Assembly: GCA_012512335.1 (NCBI GenBank)
Contig: JAAZEK010000075.1
Coordinates: forward strand, 1-8,583
DNA: 8,583 nucleotides
Reading direction: 5' to 3'
Origin: Clostridiales bacterium
GTDB taxonomy: Bacteria; Bacillota; Clostridia; Caldicoprobacterales; DTU083
Both the position numbers and the translations under genes were made by a program. The notes beneath the pieces are model-generated. The model searched no databases and was not told the origin of the DNA. It worked only from the letters and a program-made list of their open reading frames with translations. Position 1 is the stretch's first letter; each line of letters opens with the position of its first letter. Positions 1 to 6,844 of the stretch are shown one piece after another.

Positions 1-48
1 GAACTACCAGGGGCTGATGGTGTATGTATAGATGAGATACTTAGGTAA
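1..48 (+). CDS. Possible 3' end of an upstream gene (partial)
   Basis: Reading from base 1, the plus strand is open for 15 codons to a TAA at 46-48, ending in residues ADGVCIDEILR. The tail looks protein-like. The second frame is also open for nine codons before a TAG at 29-31, so the frame is not certain. The Asp-Gly-x-x-x-Asp pattern faintly recalls the end of glycerophosphodiester phosphodiesterases, but that is too little to assign a function. If real, the gene ends about 145 bases before the first ceramidase-like gene. Confidence 0.3.
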   Translation, partial: ELPGADGVCIDEILR

Positions 49-106
49 AGGTAAGTCGACTCGATATTAAAGAGGTCAACGCCCAGTGCATTACTATAGG
101 TAAATT

Positions 107-137
107 TTGATAGCGTAATTTTAGATAATATTTTAAT
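107..137 (+). promoter_or_regulatory. Weak candidate promoter for the first ceramidase-like gene
   Basis: TTGATA at 107-112 resembles a -35 box. TTTAAT at 132-137 resembles a -10 box, but the 19-base spacer is long; TATTTT at 129-134 gives a 16-base spacer with a poorer box. The site is about 55 bases upstream of the ATG at 194. The region is AT-rich, so chance matches are likely and this is only a candidate. Confidence 0.25.
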
Positions 138-179
138 GAAGCTAATAGACAAAATTGAGGAAATTGATAACTTGTGAAT

Positions 180-184
180 GGAGG
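180..184 (+). promoter_or_regulatory. Ribosome binding site that sets the start at 194
   Basis: GGAGG lies nine bases before the ATG at 194. The same frame is open back to a TTG at 155 and also has an ATG at 185. The ATG at 185 directly abuts the Shine-Dalgarno, and the TTG lies upstream of it, so 194 is the best start. The second metal-ligand His then falls at residue 198, as in the paralogs starting at 3789 and 5538. Confidence 0.8.
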
Positions 185-193
185 ATGAAGTAT

Positions 194-1495
194 ATGAAAT
201 GTGGTTTTTATGAAGCGGATATCACTCCCCCTCTGGGAAGTATTATTCCTGGAGGTTTTGGTGCACGTTATAGTACTGACATTTTGGAGAAAATTTACGC
301 GAGAGCCTTCTATTGTACTAATGATGGTCAGTCTGCAGCTATTGTTGTGATAGATGCGTGTGGTATCACTATGGATATTACAAAACGTATTAGGGAAAGG
401 GTATGTAAATTTATACCTATGAGTGAGAACGAGATTATGGTTATGGCAACACATACCCATACAGGCGGGCCGACGTTGAATTGGGGAGAAGAAGTTGTCA
501 CAGATCCCTTTTACCTTGATCTTTTAGTGAGCCGTGCAGCTGATTCCATTATTTGTGCATACAATAAAGCGCAATCTGCTCAACTGCTTGTTGGTCATGA
601 AACGCTTACAGGTGTTTCCTTCATAAGAATATACAGAATGAAGGATGGTAGTCTTAAAACAAATCCAGGAGCAGCAAATAAAGAAAAGGTCCTAGAACCT
701 TTTGGCGAGATAGATCCAGATGTAGCCGTTCTATTAGCAGTAACTGATGGAGGACCAATAGGTGCAATTGTGAATTTTGCCTTGCATTCTGCCATCAATT
801 CTGGAACAAAAACCAGTGGAGATTTTATCGGTGTATTGTCAGATGAAATGAAGGCCCATTATGGTAACGATTTCGTAACACTATTTATTAACGGTGCTTG
901 TGGGAATATCAATCATATAAATGTGTTTGATGAAGAAACCTTTAAAGCTGATAGACAGCTTGTTGTAGGCCGTGAACTAGCCAAAAAAGCGATTCTAGCA
1001 GCCCAAAATGCTGAGCCAGCTGGAGAAGAAATTGCACTTGTAGAAAAAACCATTCAAGTTAGGTTAAGAAAACCTTCCGTAGAGGCTTTGCTGAAAGCTA
1101 AAGAACACTTTGATAATTTAGGAGATTCTCTGCCGTTATCAACACCTAAAGAACCTGGTTATATAGAAACTTTTTTCGCACTTCAAGCTTTCCAAATTGC
1201 TGCAGACAAGAGAGTGGAGCGAGATGTTTATCTCCAACTCATTAAAATTGGGGATGTATGTATAGTGGGAAACCCCTGTCAAATGTTTGTGGAATATGGA
1301 AAGAAAGTGAAAGAACAATTTGGAGAACATGTCTTTTTCTCTGATTTTGCTAATGATTATTGCGGGTATGTTCCAACTCCTGAGTGTATGGTCCCTGGTG
1401 TTTATGAAGCTCGACTTGCACCTACAAGCGGATTGGAAAGTGATGCTGGAGATATTATTTGTGATGCTTTGACACAGATGTACCAAGAGTTATAA
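194..1495 (+). CDS. Neutral ceramidase-like protein, paralog 1 (divergent)
   Basis: A 433-residue protein related to the N-terminal domain of neutral/alkaline non-lysosomal ceramidase, a zinc amidase fold. It opens with the family-type sequence YEADITPPLG. It has ATHTHTGG with His87 and His89, the RMKDGS segment, NFALH with His198 as the expected second zinc ligand, and NGACGNINH (residues 233-241). The last stands where ceramidases have the nucleophile motif GDVSPN, so Asn240-His241 replace Ser-Pro. Unlike the other three paralogs, it has PCQ (Gln363) instead of PGE and SGDFIG instead of SADYPG, so a metal ligand is probably lost, while Tyr392 of the GY motif remains. True ceramidases are about 650-780 residues, secreted, with an extra C-terminal domain; this protein has neither that domain nor a signal peptide. 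Its substrate is unknown. It may be an inactive or re-specialised member. The fold assignment is firm; the activity is not. Confidence 0.9.
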   Translation: MKCGFYEADITPPLGSIIPGGFGARYSTDILEKIYARAFYCTNDGQSAAIVVIDACGITMDITKRIRERVCKFIPMSENEIMVMATHTHTGGPTLNWGEEVVTDPFYLDLLVSRAADSIICAYNKAQSAQLLVGHETLTGVSFIRIYRMKDGSLKTNPGAANKEKVLEPFGEIDPDVAVLLAVTDGGPIGAIVNFALHSAINSGTKTSGDFIGVLSDEMKAHYGNDFVTLFINGACGNINHINVFDEETFKADRQLVVGRELAKKAILAAQNAEPAGEEIALVEKTIQVRLRKPSVEALLKAKEHFDNLGDSLPLSTPKEPGYIETFFALQAFQIAADKRVERDVYLQLIKIGDVCIVGNPCQMFVEYGKKVKEQFGEHVFFSDFANDYCGYVPTPECMVPGVYEARLAPTSGLESDAGDIICDALTQMYQEL

Positions 1496-1506
1496 GTAAA
1501 ATCCCC

Positions 1507-1597
1507 GTTATTGTTCACTGGGAAGTAAAATAATAAACATATTCCAGTCGCCAAAGGTTTCTTCCATATGATTTATTATTTTTACGTGAACAGTAAC
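1507..1597. mobile_element. Palindromic MITE-like element, copy A (91 bp, internally deleted)
   Basis: The ends form an inverted repeat: GTTATTGTTCAC on the left and GTGAACAGTAAC on the right, matching at 11 of 12 positions. Inside these, AAATAATAAA on the left pairs with TTTATTATTT on the right. Compared with the 225-bp copy at 5108-5332, this copy keeps the left end to about CCAGTCGC and resumes near CAAAAGCTTCTTCC, so about 133 bp of the middle is missing. There is no coding capacity. The sequence AATCCCC occurs just before the left end and two bases beyond the right end, and might be a target duplication. As RNA it would form a hairpin just after the first ceramidase-like gene and could act as a transcript end or processing site. 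Confidence 0.8.
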
Positions 1598-1630
1598 TGA
1601 ATCCCCCATGTTTTGCTAAAAGCAAACGAG

Positions 1631-1649
1631 TTCACCGTTCACTGGGAAG
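1631..1649 (+). repeat. Isolated fragment of the palindromic element's left end
   Basis: TTCACCGTTCACTGGGAAG closely matches the left end of copy B (GTTACCGCTCACTGGGAAG), with only about three differences over 19 bases. The rest of the element is absent here: the sequence continues as GGATAATGTGG rather than TAAAATAATAAA. It looks like a broken fourth copy or a remnant of a nested insertion. It overlaps the predicted -35 box of the glycosidase gene. Confidence 0.6.
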
Positions 1650-1666
1650 GGATAATGTGGTACAAT
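1638..1666 (+). promoter_or_regulatory. Promoter of the glycosidase gene (extended -10)
   Basis: TTCACT at 1638-1643 is the -35 box (four of six consensus positions). It is followed by a 17-base spacer and TACAAT at 1661-1666 as the -10 box. TG at 1658-1659, one base before the -10, makes it an extended -10. Transcription would start near 1673, leaving a leader of about 55 bases. The -35 box lies inside the element-end fragment at 1631-1649. Confidence 0.6.
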
Positions 1667-1727
1667 AGAGACAACATTCATATTAGAATAGAATATTCCA
1701 AATACAAACCTAGGAGAAGATTTTGCT

Positions 1728-3644
1728 ATGATGAACACAGTACAAAATGCTAACAGTAATAAGGTTTTAGAAGCCCTAAATGAAATTGCTATAGATATAG
1801 GTAGCGGAATATCTGAGATATCATTTCGCATATATCTAAGTGAGCGTGATATTATTCTTTCGCCTGACGACTTCGCACTTATACCAAGCATAGAAGGAGA
1901 AAGTGTTAAATTTACGGGTAATTGGAGAGACATCCATATTGAATGGGAGTTTAACAAATTAGAAGTGGGCTATACAGTGAAACTTAAAGCCGAAAGTGAT
2001 AACCAACTTGACTGTACTGCTATGGATAGCCTCATAGTAAAATATAAGCCTAATACAGAAAATATAATGGATTGGCGAGTATTACAGTATACAGATAACT
2101 ATGTTACCAAGCCTATAGGTTGTCCTACTGTCAAAGAAGCCTTGGAAATAGATAGCTCATGTAATTTAGTTGCAGGTGCATTCAAAGATAATAAGGCAAA
2201 TGGATTGTTCTTGGGAACAATAATCCCTCAAGATAATAAACATTTATATACAATGAAGATGCCAGAAAGTGGAGAGCTTCAATATGTTTGCACTACAAAA
2301 TTTAATTCTACCGTAAGCATAGGTAAATCCCTATCTTCAGAAACTACTTGGATATCAGTAAACAAGAATGTAAAGGAATCCTTTGACACTTACGCAGATT
2401 TTGTACCATATATACCAGACGACCCTATACCCGCCATTGGTTGGAATAGCTGGGATTATTACTATTTTTCTATTTCTATGGATTCTTTAATAGAGAATAT
2501 GGAGGAAGTAAGAAAAGATAAAGACCTATCTGAAAACGTTAAATATTTTGTAATAGATGATGGCTGGCAGCATATGTATGGCGAATGGGAACCGAATTAT
2601 AAATTCCCAGGAGGACTTGAAAGGACGGTTAAGGAAATAAAAGACAGAGGCTTTATTCCTGGTATCTGGCTAGCTCCTCTGTTTATCGATTCTTACTCCT
2701 ATCCTGGATTAAGGATGCCTGAATTATTGCTGAAAGATGAGTATGGAGATCCTATTTCCGTTGAGGGTAACTTTTTATTGGATCCCACATCACCAGCGGG
2801 TAAGGAATTTCTTAGAAAAACATATACGAAATTATACGAAATTGGGTTTAGATTCTTTAAGGTAGACCACGTTAGCTATATTAAAAATGTTGAAAGGTTC
2901 TATGAAAAGCACAAAGGGCCATATGAAGTATTAAGGGATCTGTTCACCCTCATACGAGAATGTGTTACTGATGAAAGCCATATTTTAGGCTGTTCTTTAC
3001 CATTGGAATGTGGTCAAGGTTATGCGGACTCTGGGCGTACTGGAATCGATGTCCATAACCAATGGAATCACTTGGAATGGACTCTTGAATGCTATCTCTT
3101 TAAACATTGGGCAAACAAACGTGTATGGATAAATGATATAGATTTTCTTATTGTAAGAGGAAAAGATACCTCTCTTGAGGAAGTAACCAATGTATTAAAC
3201 CCAGGTGAAAACCATCCCAATCCGCCAAGGTGGAGAAGGGGAGACGTTTTCGATAAATATGAAGCGCAAACCTGGACTAATATAGTAAGCTTCACAGGAG
3301 GAAATATATTCCTAAGCGATAGAATTAGTATGCTAAATGAGGAAGGTAAAAAGCTCATACAGAAGGGAATAAAGAGCATAGATGTATCAGCTGAGCCTCT
3401 AGATATGTGTTGTGATTATCATCCTTCATTATGGCTACAGGATTTAGAAGATGATTATAGATTGACCATCATTAACTGGCAGGATGAAAAGGCAATATAC
3501 AGCTTTAATTTTAGTGAGTATGGAATGAAGTCTCCTGTAGAAGTGCTTAATGACTGGACTTGTGAGAAAATCATTGTTAAAGATGGTGTGTTGAGCGTAG
3601 AGCTTAATAGACATGAAAGTATAGTTGTAAAATGGAAGAAATAA
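1728..3644 (+). CDS. GH36-like alpha-galactosidase family glycosidase
   Basis: A 638-residue glycoside hydrolase of clan GH-D, most like GH36 (melibiase family); these are retaining enzymes, usually removing terminal alpha-galactose. An N-terminal beta-rich region (about 1-230) precedes the TIM barrel. The barrel shows GWNSWD (238-243), IDDGWQ with Asp277-Asp278, GIWLAPL (312-318), FFKVDH with Asp380 as the predicted nucleophile, and RTGID with Asp441 as the predicted acid/base. A beta-sandwich-like tail ends the protein. AGGAG at 1712-1716 is 11 bases before the first of two adjacent ATG codons. There is no signal peptide, so it probably acts in the cytoplasm on imported galactosides. It has its own promoter and sits between two ceramidase-like genes, which suggests a shared glycosylated substrate. 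GH27 or another alpha-glycosidase specificity cannot be excluded. Confidence 0.88.
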   Translation: MMNTVQNANSNKVLEALNEIAIDIGSGISEISFRIYLSERDIILSPDDFALIPSIEGESVKFTGNWRDIHIEWEFNKLEVGYTVKLKAESDNQLDCTAMDSLIVKYKPNTENIMDWRVLQYTDNYVTKPIGCPTVKEALEIDSSCNLVAGAFKDNKANGLFLGTIIPQDNKHLYTMKMPESGELQYVCTTKFNSTVSIGKSLSSETTWISVNKNVKESFDTYADFVPYIPDDPIPAIGWNSWDYYYFSISMDSLIENMEEVRKDKDLSENVKYFVIDDGWQHMYGEWEPNYKFPGGLERTVKEIKDRGFIPGIWLAPLFIDSYSYPGLRMPELLLKDEYGDPISVEGNFLLDPTSPAGKEFLRKTYTKLYEIGFRFFKVDHVSYIKNVERFYEKHKGPYEVLRDLFTLIRECVTDESHILGCSLPLECGQGYADSGRTGIDVHNQWNHLEWTLECYLFKHWANKRVWINDIDFLIVRGKDTSLEEVTNVLNPGENHPNPPRWRRGDVFDKYEAQTWTNIVSFTGGNIFLSDRISMLNEEGKKLIQKGIKSIDVSAEPLDMCCDYHPSLWLQDLEDDYRLTIINWQDEKAIYSFNFSEYGMKSPVEVLNDWTCEKIIVKDGVLSVELNRHESIVVKWKK

Positions 3645-3645
3645 T

Positions 3646-3749
3646 GTTACCGCTCACTGGGAAGTAAAATAATAAATATATTCCAGTCGCTGTTGCAGTC
3701 ACGAATCAATCTAGAGCATATTATTTATTATTTTGACGTGAACAGTAAC
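3646..3749. mobile_element. Palindromic MITE-like element, copy B (104 bp, internally deleted)
   Basis: The ends are GTTACCGCTCAC and GTGAACAGTAAC, an inverted repeat matching at 10 of 12 positions. The left arm matches the 225-bp copy almost base for base through ATTCCAGTCGCTGTTGC and on to CAATCTAGAGC. It then jumps to the right end (CATAT, then TTATTATTTTGAC), so about 120 bp is missing. The breakpoints differ from those of copy A. It starts one base after the glycosidase stop codon and fills most of the gap to the next gene. I see no convincing promoter downstream of it, so the next gene may depend on read-through from the glycosidase promoter. Confidence 0.82.
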
Positions 3750-3775
3750 GAAGTAAACGTTAGGGAAAGTATTGG

Positions 3776-3781
3776 AAGGAG
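3776..3781 (+). promoter_or_regulatory. Ribosome binding site that sets the start at 3789
   Basis: AAGGAG lies seven bases before the ATG at 3789. The frame stays open back to a TTG at 3693, but that stretch lies mostly inside the palindromic element. The extra 32 residues have no counterpart in the paralogs and should be left out of the protein. Confidence 0.88.
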
Positions 3782-3788
3782 ACAAAAA

Positions 3789-5105
3789 ATGAACATATTT
3801 AAATCAGGCTTTGCCCGTTTGGATATAACCCCTCCACTTGGGGTTAATATATCCGGATATTATGAGCAACGAATAGCAGATGGTATCCTAGACAATTTAT
3901 ATGCATCAGCCATAGCTGTAAGTGATGGCCTCAATACTGCTGTTGTTTTAAGCCTGGATATTATAGGTATTCAAAAGAGCAGGATGGATACATTTAGGAA
4001 ATCAATAGCTGACAAAAATTCACTGCCCTTTGAAGCTATTTTTATTGATTGTACTCATACGCATACTGGACCTGAGATGGACGATAGCCTATTTGCGGAA
4101 GACATTCCATATATTAATTATTTGGAAAGAAAGTTAAGTGATGCAGTGGCCCTAGCTATCGCAGATTTAAAGCCTTCATCAGTAAGTGTTGGAAGTAGCA
4201 CGGCGGCAGGGATTTCCTTTATACGGCGTTTTCGCATGAAGGATGGTAGTATACAAACAAACCCAGGAAGAGGAAATCCTGATATTTTAGAGCCAGTGGG
4301 AACACCTGATGAGACGGTTCAACTGGTTCGTATTAAGCGCGATAACGCTGACGAGATATTGCTTGTCAATTTCCAAGTACATCCTGATGTTATTGGTGGA
4401 AATAAGTTTTCAGCAGACTATCCGAAATTTGTAAGAGATACTCTGGAAGTATCACTCGATAATGTAAAGTGCATTTACTTAAATGGAGCTCAGGGTGATA
4501 CTAACCATATTAATGCATACGCATCACCTGAAAGAGCAGAGACTGACTGGGGTTATAAGCATTCAGAGCATATGGGAAAAACCATAGCTGGGGCAGTTCT
4601 ACAGATTTATATGAAGACTTTAGCTGTTGAAGCTACGCCCGTTAGATTTGGTCAAAAAAATATAGATGTACCATCAAGTCGTGTAGATAAATCCATGATA
4701 CCAGAAGCTGAAAGAATTATCGCATTACATGAAGCAGGCAGAGATGAAGAGATAGACGGTCAAGGTATGGGACTAGTCACTGTAGTTGCTGAAGCATATA
4801 GAATGAAATGGCTAGAAAATGGTCCAGATGCATTCACACTTCCACTTACTGCAATTCGCTTCGGAGATGTGGTTGTAAACGGTATTCCTGGAGAACCCTT
4901 TACTGATATAGGCAGAGCAATAAAAGAAAATTCTCGGTTTAAGATGACATTAGTTAGTTGTTGTGCTAATGGAAATGAGGGATATTTCCCCATGCAGGCT
5001 GCATATGATGAAGGCGGCTATGAAGCCCGTAGCTCGCCGTTTAAGCCGGGTGTAGCAGAGGCGATTATAGAAGGAAGTGTAGAATTACTCAGAGAACTGG
5101 AGTGA
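3789..5105 (+). CDS. Neutral ceramidase-like protein, paralog 2
   Basis: A 438-residue protein of the neutral/alkaline ceramidase N-terminal-domain type. Seen in order: FARLDITPPLG near the N-terminus; CTHTHTGP with His90 and His92; SFIRRFRMKDGS followed by TNPGRGNPD; QVHPD with His198; SADYP; NGAQGDTNH (232-240); IPGE with Glu369; and GYF with Tyr399. By comparison with characterised ceramidases, the His, Glu and Tyr residues should bind zinc. Asn239-His240 stand where the catalytic Ser-Pro would be, so amide hydrolysis by the usual mechanism is doubtful. It lacks a signal peptide and the C-terminal domain of secreted ceramidases. It is closest to paralog 4 (same RRFRMKDGS and NPGRGNPD signature), and a decayed relative of it lies at 6845-6973. 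Hydrolase fold: confident. Substrate: unknown. Confidence 0.9.
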   Translation: MNIFKSGFARLDITPPLGVNISGYYEQRIADGILDNLYASAIAVSDGLNTAVVLSLDIIGIQKSRMDTFRKSIADKNSLPFEAIFIDCTHTHTGPEMDDSLFAEDIPYINYLERKLSDAVALAIADLKPSSVSVGSSTAAGISFIRRFRMKDGSIQTNPGRGNPDILEPVGTPDETVQLVRIKRDNADEILLVNFQVHPDVIGGNKFSADYPKFVRDTLEVSLDNVKCIYLNGAQGDTNHINAYASPERAETDWGYKHSEHMGKTIAGAVLQIYMKTLAVEATPVRFGQKNIDVPSSRVDKSMIPEAERIIALHEAGRDEEIDGQGMGLVTVVAEAYRMKWLENGPDAFTLPLTAIRFGDVVVNGIPGEPFTDIGRAIKENSRFKMTLVSCCANGNEGYFPMQAAYDEGGYEARSSPFKPGVAEAIIEGSVELLRELE

Positions 5106-5107
5106 TT

Positions 5108-5332
5108 TTACTGTTCACTGAGTGAAGTAAAATAATAAATATATTCCAGTCGCTGTTGCCATCACGAATCAATCTAGAGCTTATATCAGCTGAAAATACT
5201 ACACCTTCCAAACTCACTTCGTTCAGACAGCGAAAGGTGCTTAACGCATTTTCTGCTGATATTCGCTAAGATTGATGGTCGTTCCTGCAAAAGCTTCTTC
5301 CATATGATTTATTATTTTGACGTGAACAGTAA
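5108..5332. mobile_element. Palindromic MITE-like element, copy C (225 bp, longest form)
   Basis: The ends TTACTGTTCAC and GTGAACAGTAA form a perfect 11-bp inverted repeat. Complementarity continues, with interruptions, almost to the centre: AAAATAATAAAT with ATTTATTATTTT, ATCAATCT-type pairing, ATATCAGC with GCTGATAT, then ACCTT with AAGGT around a loop at about 5208-5233. The whole element could fold as one hairpin with arms of about 100 bases. There is no coding capacity, so any movement would need a transposase in trans. Copies A and B derive from this form by internal deletion. The left end also contains TTCACTGAGTGAA, a small palindrome of its own that A and B lack. It begins two bases after the stop codon of paralog 2 and could end or stabilise that transcript. 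Confidence 0.85.
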
Positions 5333-5391
5333 TAAGGCTAGGAATAATTTTTAAACTTTTTTAGGATTCCATATCACTTACGAGTTAATCG

Positions 5392-5400
5392 TGGTATAAT
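5392..5400 (+). promoter_or_regulatory. Extended -10 promoter for paralogs 3 and 4
   Basis: TATAAT at 5395-5400 is a perfect -10 box, and TG at 5392-5393 makes it an extended -10. No good -35 box stands 16-18 bases upstream, which extended -10 promoters can tolerate. Transcription should begin near 5407, leaving a leader of about 130 bases before the ATG at 5538. No other convincing promoter occurs before 8421, so this one probably drives both downstream ceramidase-like genes. Confidence 0.6.
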
Positions 5401-5409
5401 CTCAGTAGA

Positions 5410-5447
5410 TGATTGTGGTTTTAATTAGTAGAATAAATCCACAATCA
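5410..5447 (+). promoter_or_regulatory. 9-bp dyad at the predicted transcription start
   Basis: TGATTGTGG at 5410-5418 is exactly complementary to CCACAATCA at 5439-5447, with a 20-base AT-rich loop between. It begins about ten bases downstream of the -10 box. As DNA it could be a repressor operator; as RNA it would cap the 5' end of the leader with a stem. There is no run of T after it, so it is not a normal terminator. Which role applies cannot be told from the sequence. Confidence 0.5.
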
Positions 5448-5520
5448 ATTATTCCTTGTAGAAATGGTACTGTACTATTTATTATCAATTTCAGAGTTAC
5501 AGAGTGTTCTATACATAAAG

Positions 5521-5533
5521 AAGGGAATGGAAG
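5521..5533 (+). promoter_or_regulatory. Ribosome binding site region for the start at 5538
   Basis: AAGGGA at 5521-5526 is 11 bases before the ATG at 5538, and GGAAG at 5529-5533 is four bases before it. Both spacings are imperfect, so translation may be weaker than for the neighbours. The frame is open back to an ATG at 5409, but that codon sits at the predicted transcription start with no binding site. The 43 extra residues have no counterpart in the paralogs. Confidence 0.65.
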
Positions 5534-5537
5534 AATA

Positions 5538-6842
5538 ATGATCACATGTGGAATGAGCGAAATAGTAATAACACCACCTCTAAACACCAGTATCCCAGGA
5601 CAGTTGCAGGACAGGAAAGCAATAGGCATCAGGGATGACCTGTATGCTAAGGTAATGATATTGGAGGATAGTACGACAAAGTTATGTATCATTGCTTTAG
5701 ATTGTATTGGATTTTTCAAGCATGATGTTGCAAGAGCTAGAGATATGATCTTTGCTAAAACTGGTATTCCTAAAGAAAATATATTAGTTGCAGCTACTCA
5801 CACTCATACTGGAGGAGCTATAGGAGATCTATATCAAAGTCCACGGGATGATGATTATGTATCCTATATTATAAACAGGATAGGAGAGGCTGTAGAAGGC
5901 GCACTCATTAATATGCAAGAAGTGCAGCTTGGGTTTGGTGTTGGTACAGTAGATAATATATCATTCTATCGTCGTTTCAAAATGAAAGATGGCAGTTTTA
6001 CTACTTTTGCAGGCCTAAATAATCCTAATATAGATAGACCAATTGGAGATATCGATTCGGATGTAGTTGTGATAAGGATTGATGATACTAAAGGTAATCC
6101 AATTGGAGTGGTAACAAATTTTGCTTGTCATCTGGATACCATGGGGGCAGATGGGAATACAATGTTTTCTGCTGACTATCCAGGTGCATTAAGTTCTGAA
6201 ATCAAGAATAAGCTAGGAGCCAATGTTGTAAGCATTTTCTTAAATGGTGCTTGTGGCAATATCAACCATGTTGATGTGACTGGGAAAGTGAAAGTCACCC
6301 CTGGACATTATATAAAAATGGGTAGAATTCTTGCAGATGAAGTAATCAGAACCAGAGAAAATGTAAAGTATGAGCATGACAATGATATTGTATTAGCTGC
6401 TGTTAATGAAGATATTACTGCTCATACTCTATTGCCGAAAGAAGAGGATATACAATGGGCAAAAGATTTTTCTAACATTAAGGAGCCTTCTGTCTGGGAT
6501 ACTCTATTGTCACAGGAATATTTAAAACTGGATAAGCAGGGGATAAAATCAAAAAATATAGAGATACAAGCCCTAAGACTAGGAAATCTTTTTATAGGGG
6601 CATTTCCAGGTGAACTATTCGTAGAGTTTGGAGCTACGGTTAAATCTAATTCCCTTTTTAGGTATAACATGATAAGCACGCTATCAAATGGATGTGAGGG
6701 TTATATAACTACTAAGGAAACACATGAACAGGGTGGTTACGAAGCTAGATTAACTGCCTATACAAATTTGGCTCCAGGAACAGGTGAAATGCTTACAGAA
6801 CATATGATGGAGTTAATGAAGAGTATTCAGAATGTTCCTTAA
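5538..6842 (+). CDS. Neutral ceramidase-like protein, paralog 3
   Basis: A 434-residue member of the same ceramidase-like family. Landmarks are EIVITPPL at the N-terminus; ATHTHTGG with His88 and His90; SFYRRFKMKDGS; FACH with His198; SADYPG; NGACGNINH (236-244); FPGE with Glu359; and GYI with Tyr389 followed by GGYEAR. The expected zinc ligands are present, but Asn243-His244 replace the Ser-Pro of ceramidases. It differs from paralogs 2 and 4 after KMKDGS, having FAGLNNPN in place of the NPGRGNPD type, so the pocket may differ. No signal peptide or membrane segment is seen. It has its own promoter and a leader of about 130 bases containing a dyad. Family is confident, substrate unknown. Confidence 0.9.
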   Translation: MITCGMSEIVITPPLNTSIPGQLQDRKAIGIRDDLYAKVMILEDSTTKLCIIALDCIGFFKHDVARARDMIFAKTGIPKENILVAATHTHTGGAIGDLYQSPRDDDYVSYIINRIGEAVEGALINMQEVQLGFGVGTVDNISFYRRFKMKDGSFTTFAGLNNPNIDRPIGDIDSDVVVIRIDDTKGNPIGVVTNFACHLDTMGADGNTMFSADYPGALSSEIKNKLGANVVSIFLNGACGNINHVDVTGKVKVTPGHYIKMGRILADEVIRTRENVKYEHDNDIVLAAVNEDITAHTLLPKEEDIQWAKDFSNIKEPSVWDTLLSQEYLKLDKQGIKSKNIEIQALRLGNLFIGAFPGELFVEFGATVKSNSLFRYNMISTLSNGCEGYITTKETHEQGGYEARLTAYTNLAPGTGEMLTEHMMELMKSIQNVP

Positions 6843-6844
6843 TA

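Noticed and set aside
595..798. Minus-strand open frames inside the coding genes (for example 595-798, 3092-3379, 4760-4993, 6422-6679)
   Set aside because: They lie wholly inside well-supported plus-strand genes, lack family features and good ribosome binding sites, and look like shadows of the real frames.
1610..1627. Small hairpin GTTTTGC-TAAAA-GCAAAC as a terminator
   Set aside because: The stem is only five to six base pairs, AT-rich, and has no following T run.
2532..2545. Catabolite-repression (cre-like) site TGAAAACGTTAAAT
   Set aside because: It is inside the glycosidase coding region and lacks the closing CA of the consensus; one partial match in AT-rich DNA is expected by chance.
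3733..3761. Outward promoter from the right end of copy B (TTGACG as -35)
   Set aside because: TTGACG matches the -35 consensus well, but no acceptable -10 lies 16-18 bases downstream; the same is true for copy C and, with TTTACG, for copy A.
1507..5332. The three intergenic repeats as a CRISPR array
   Set aside because: The repeats are long palindromes more than 1 kb apart and separated by genes, with no regular spacers.
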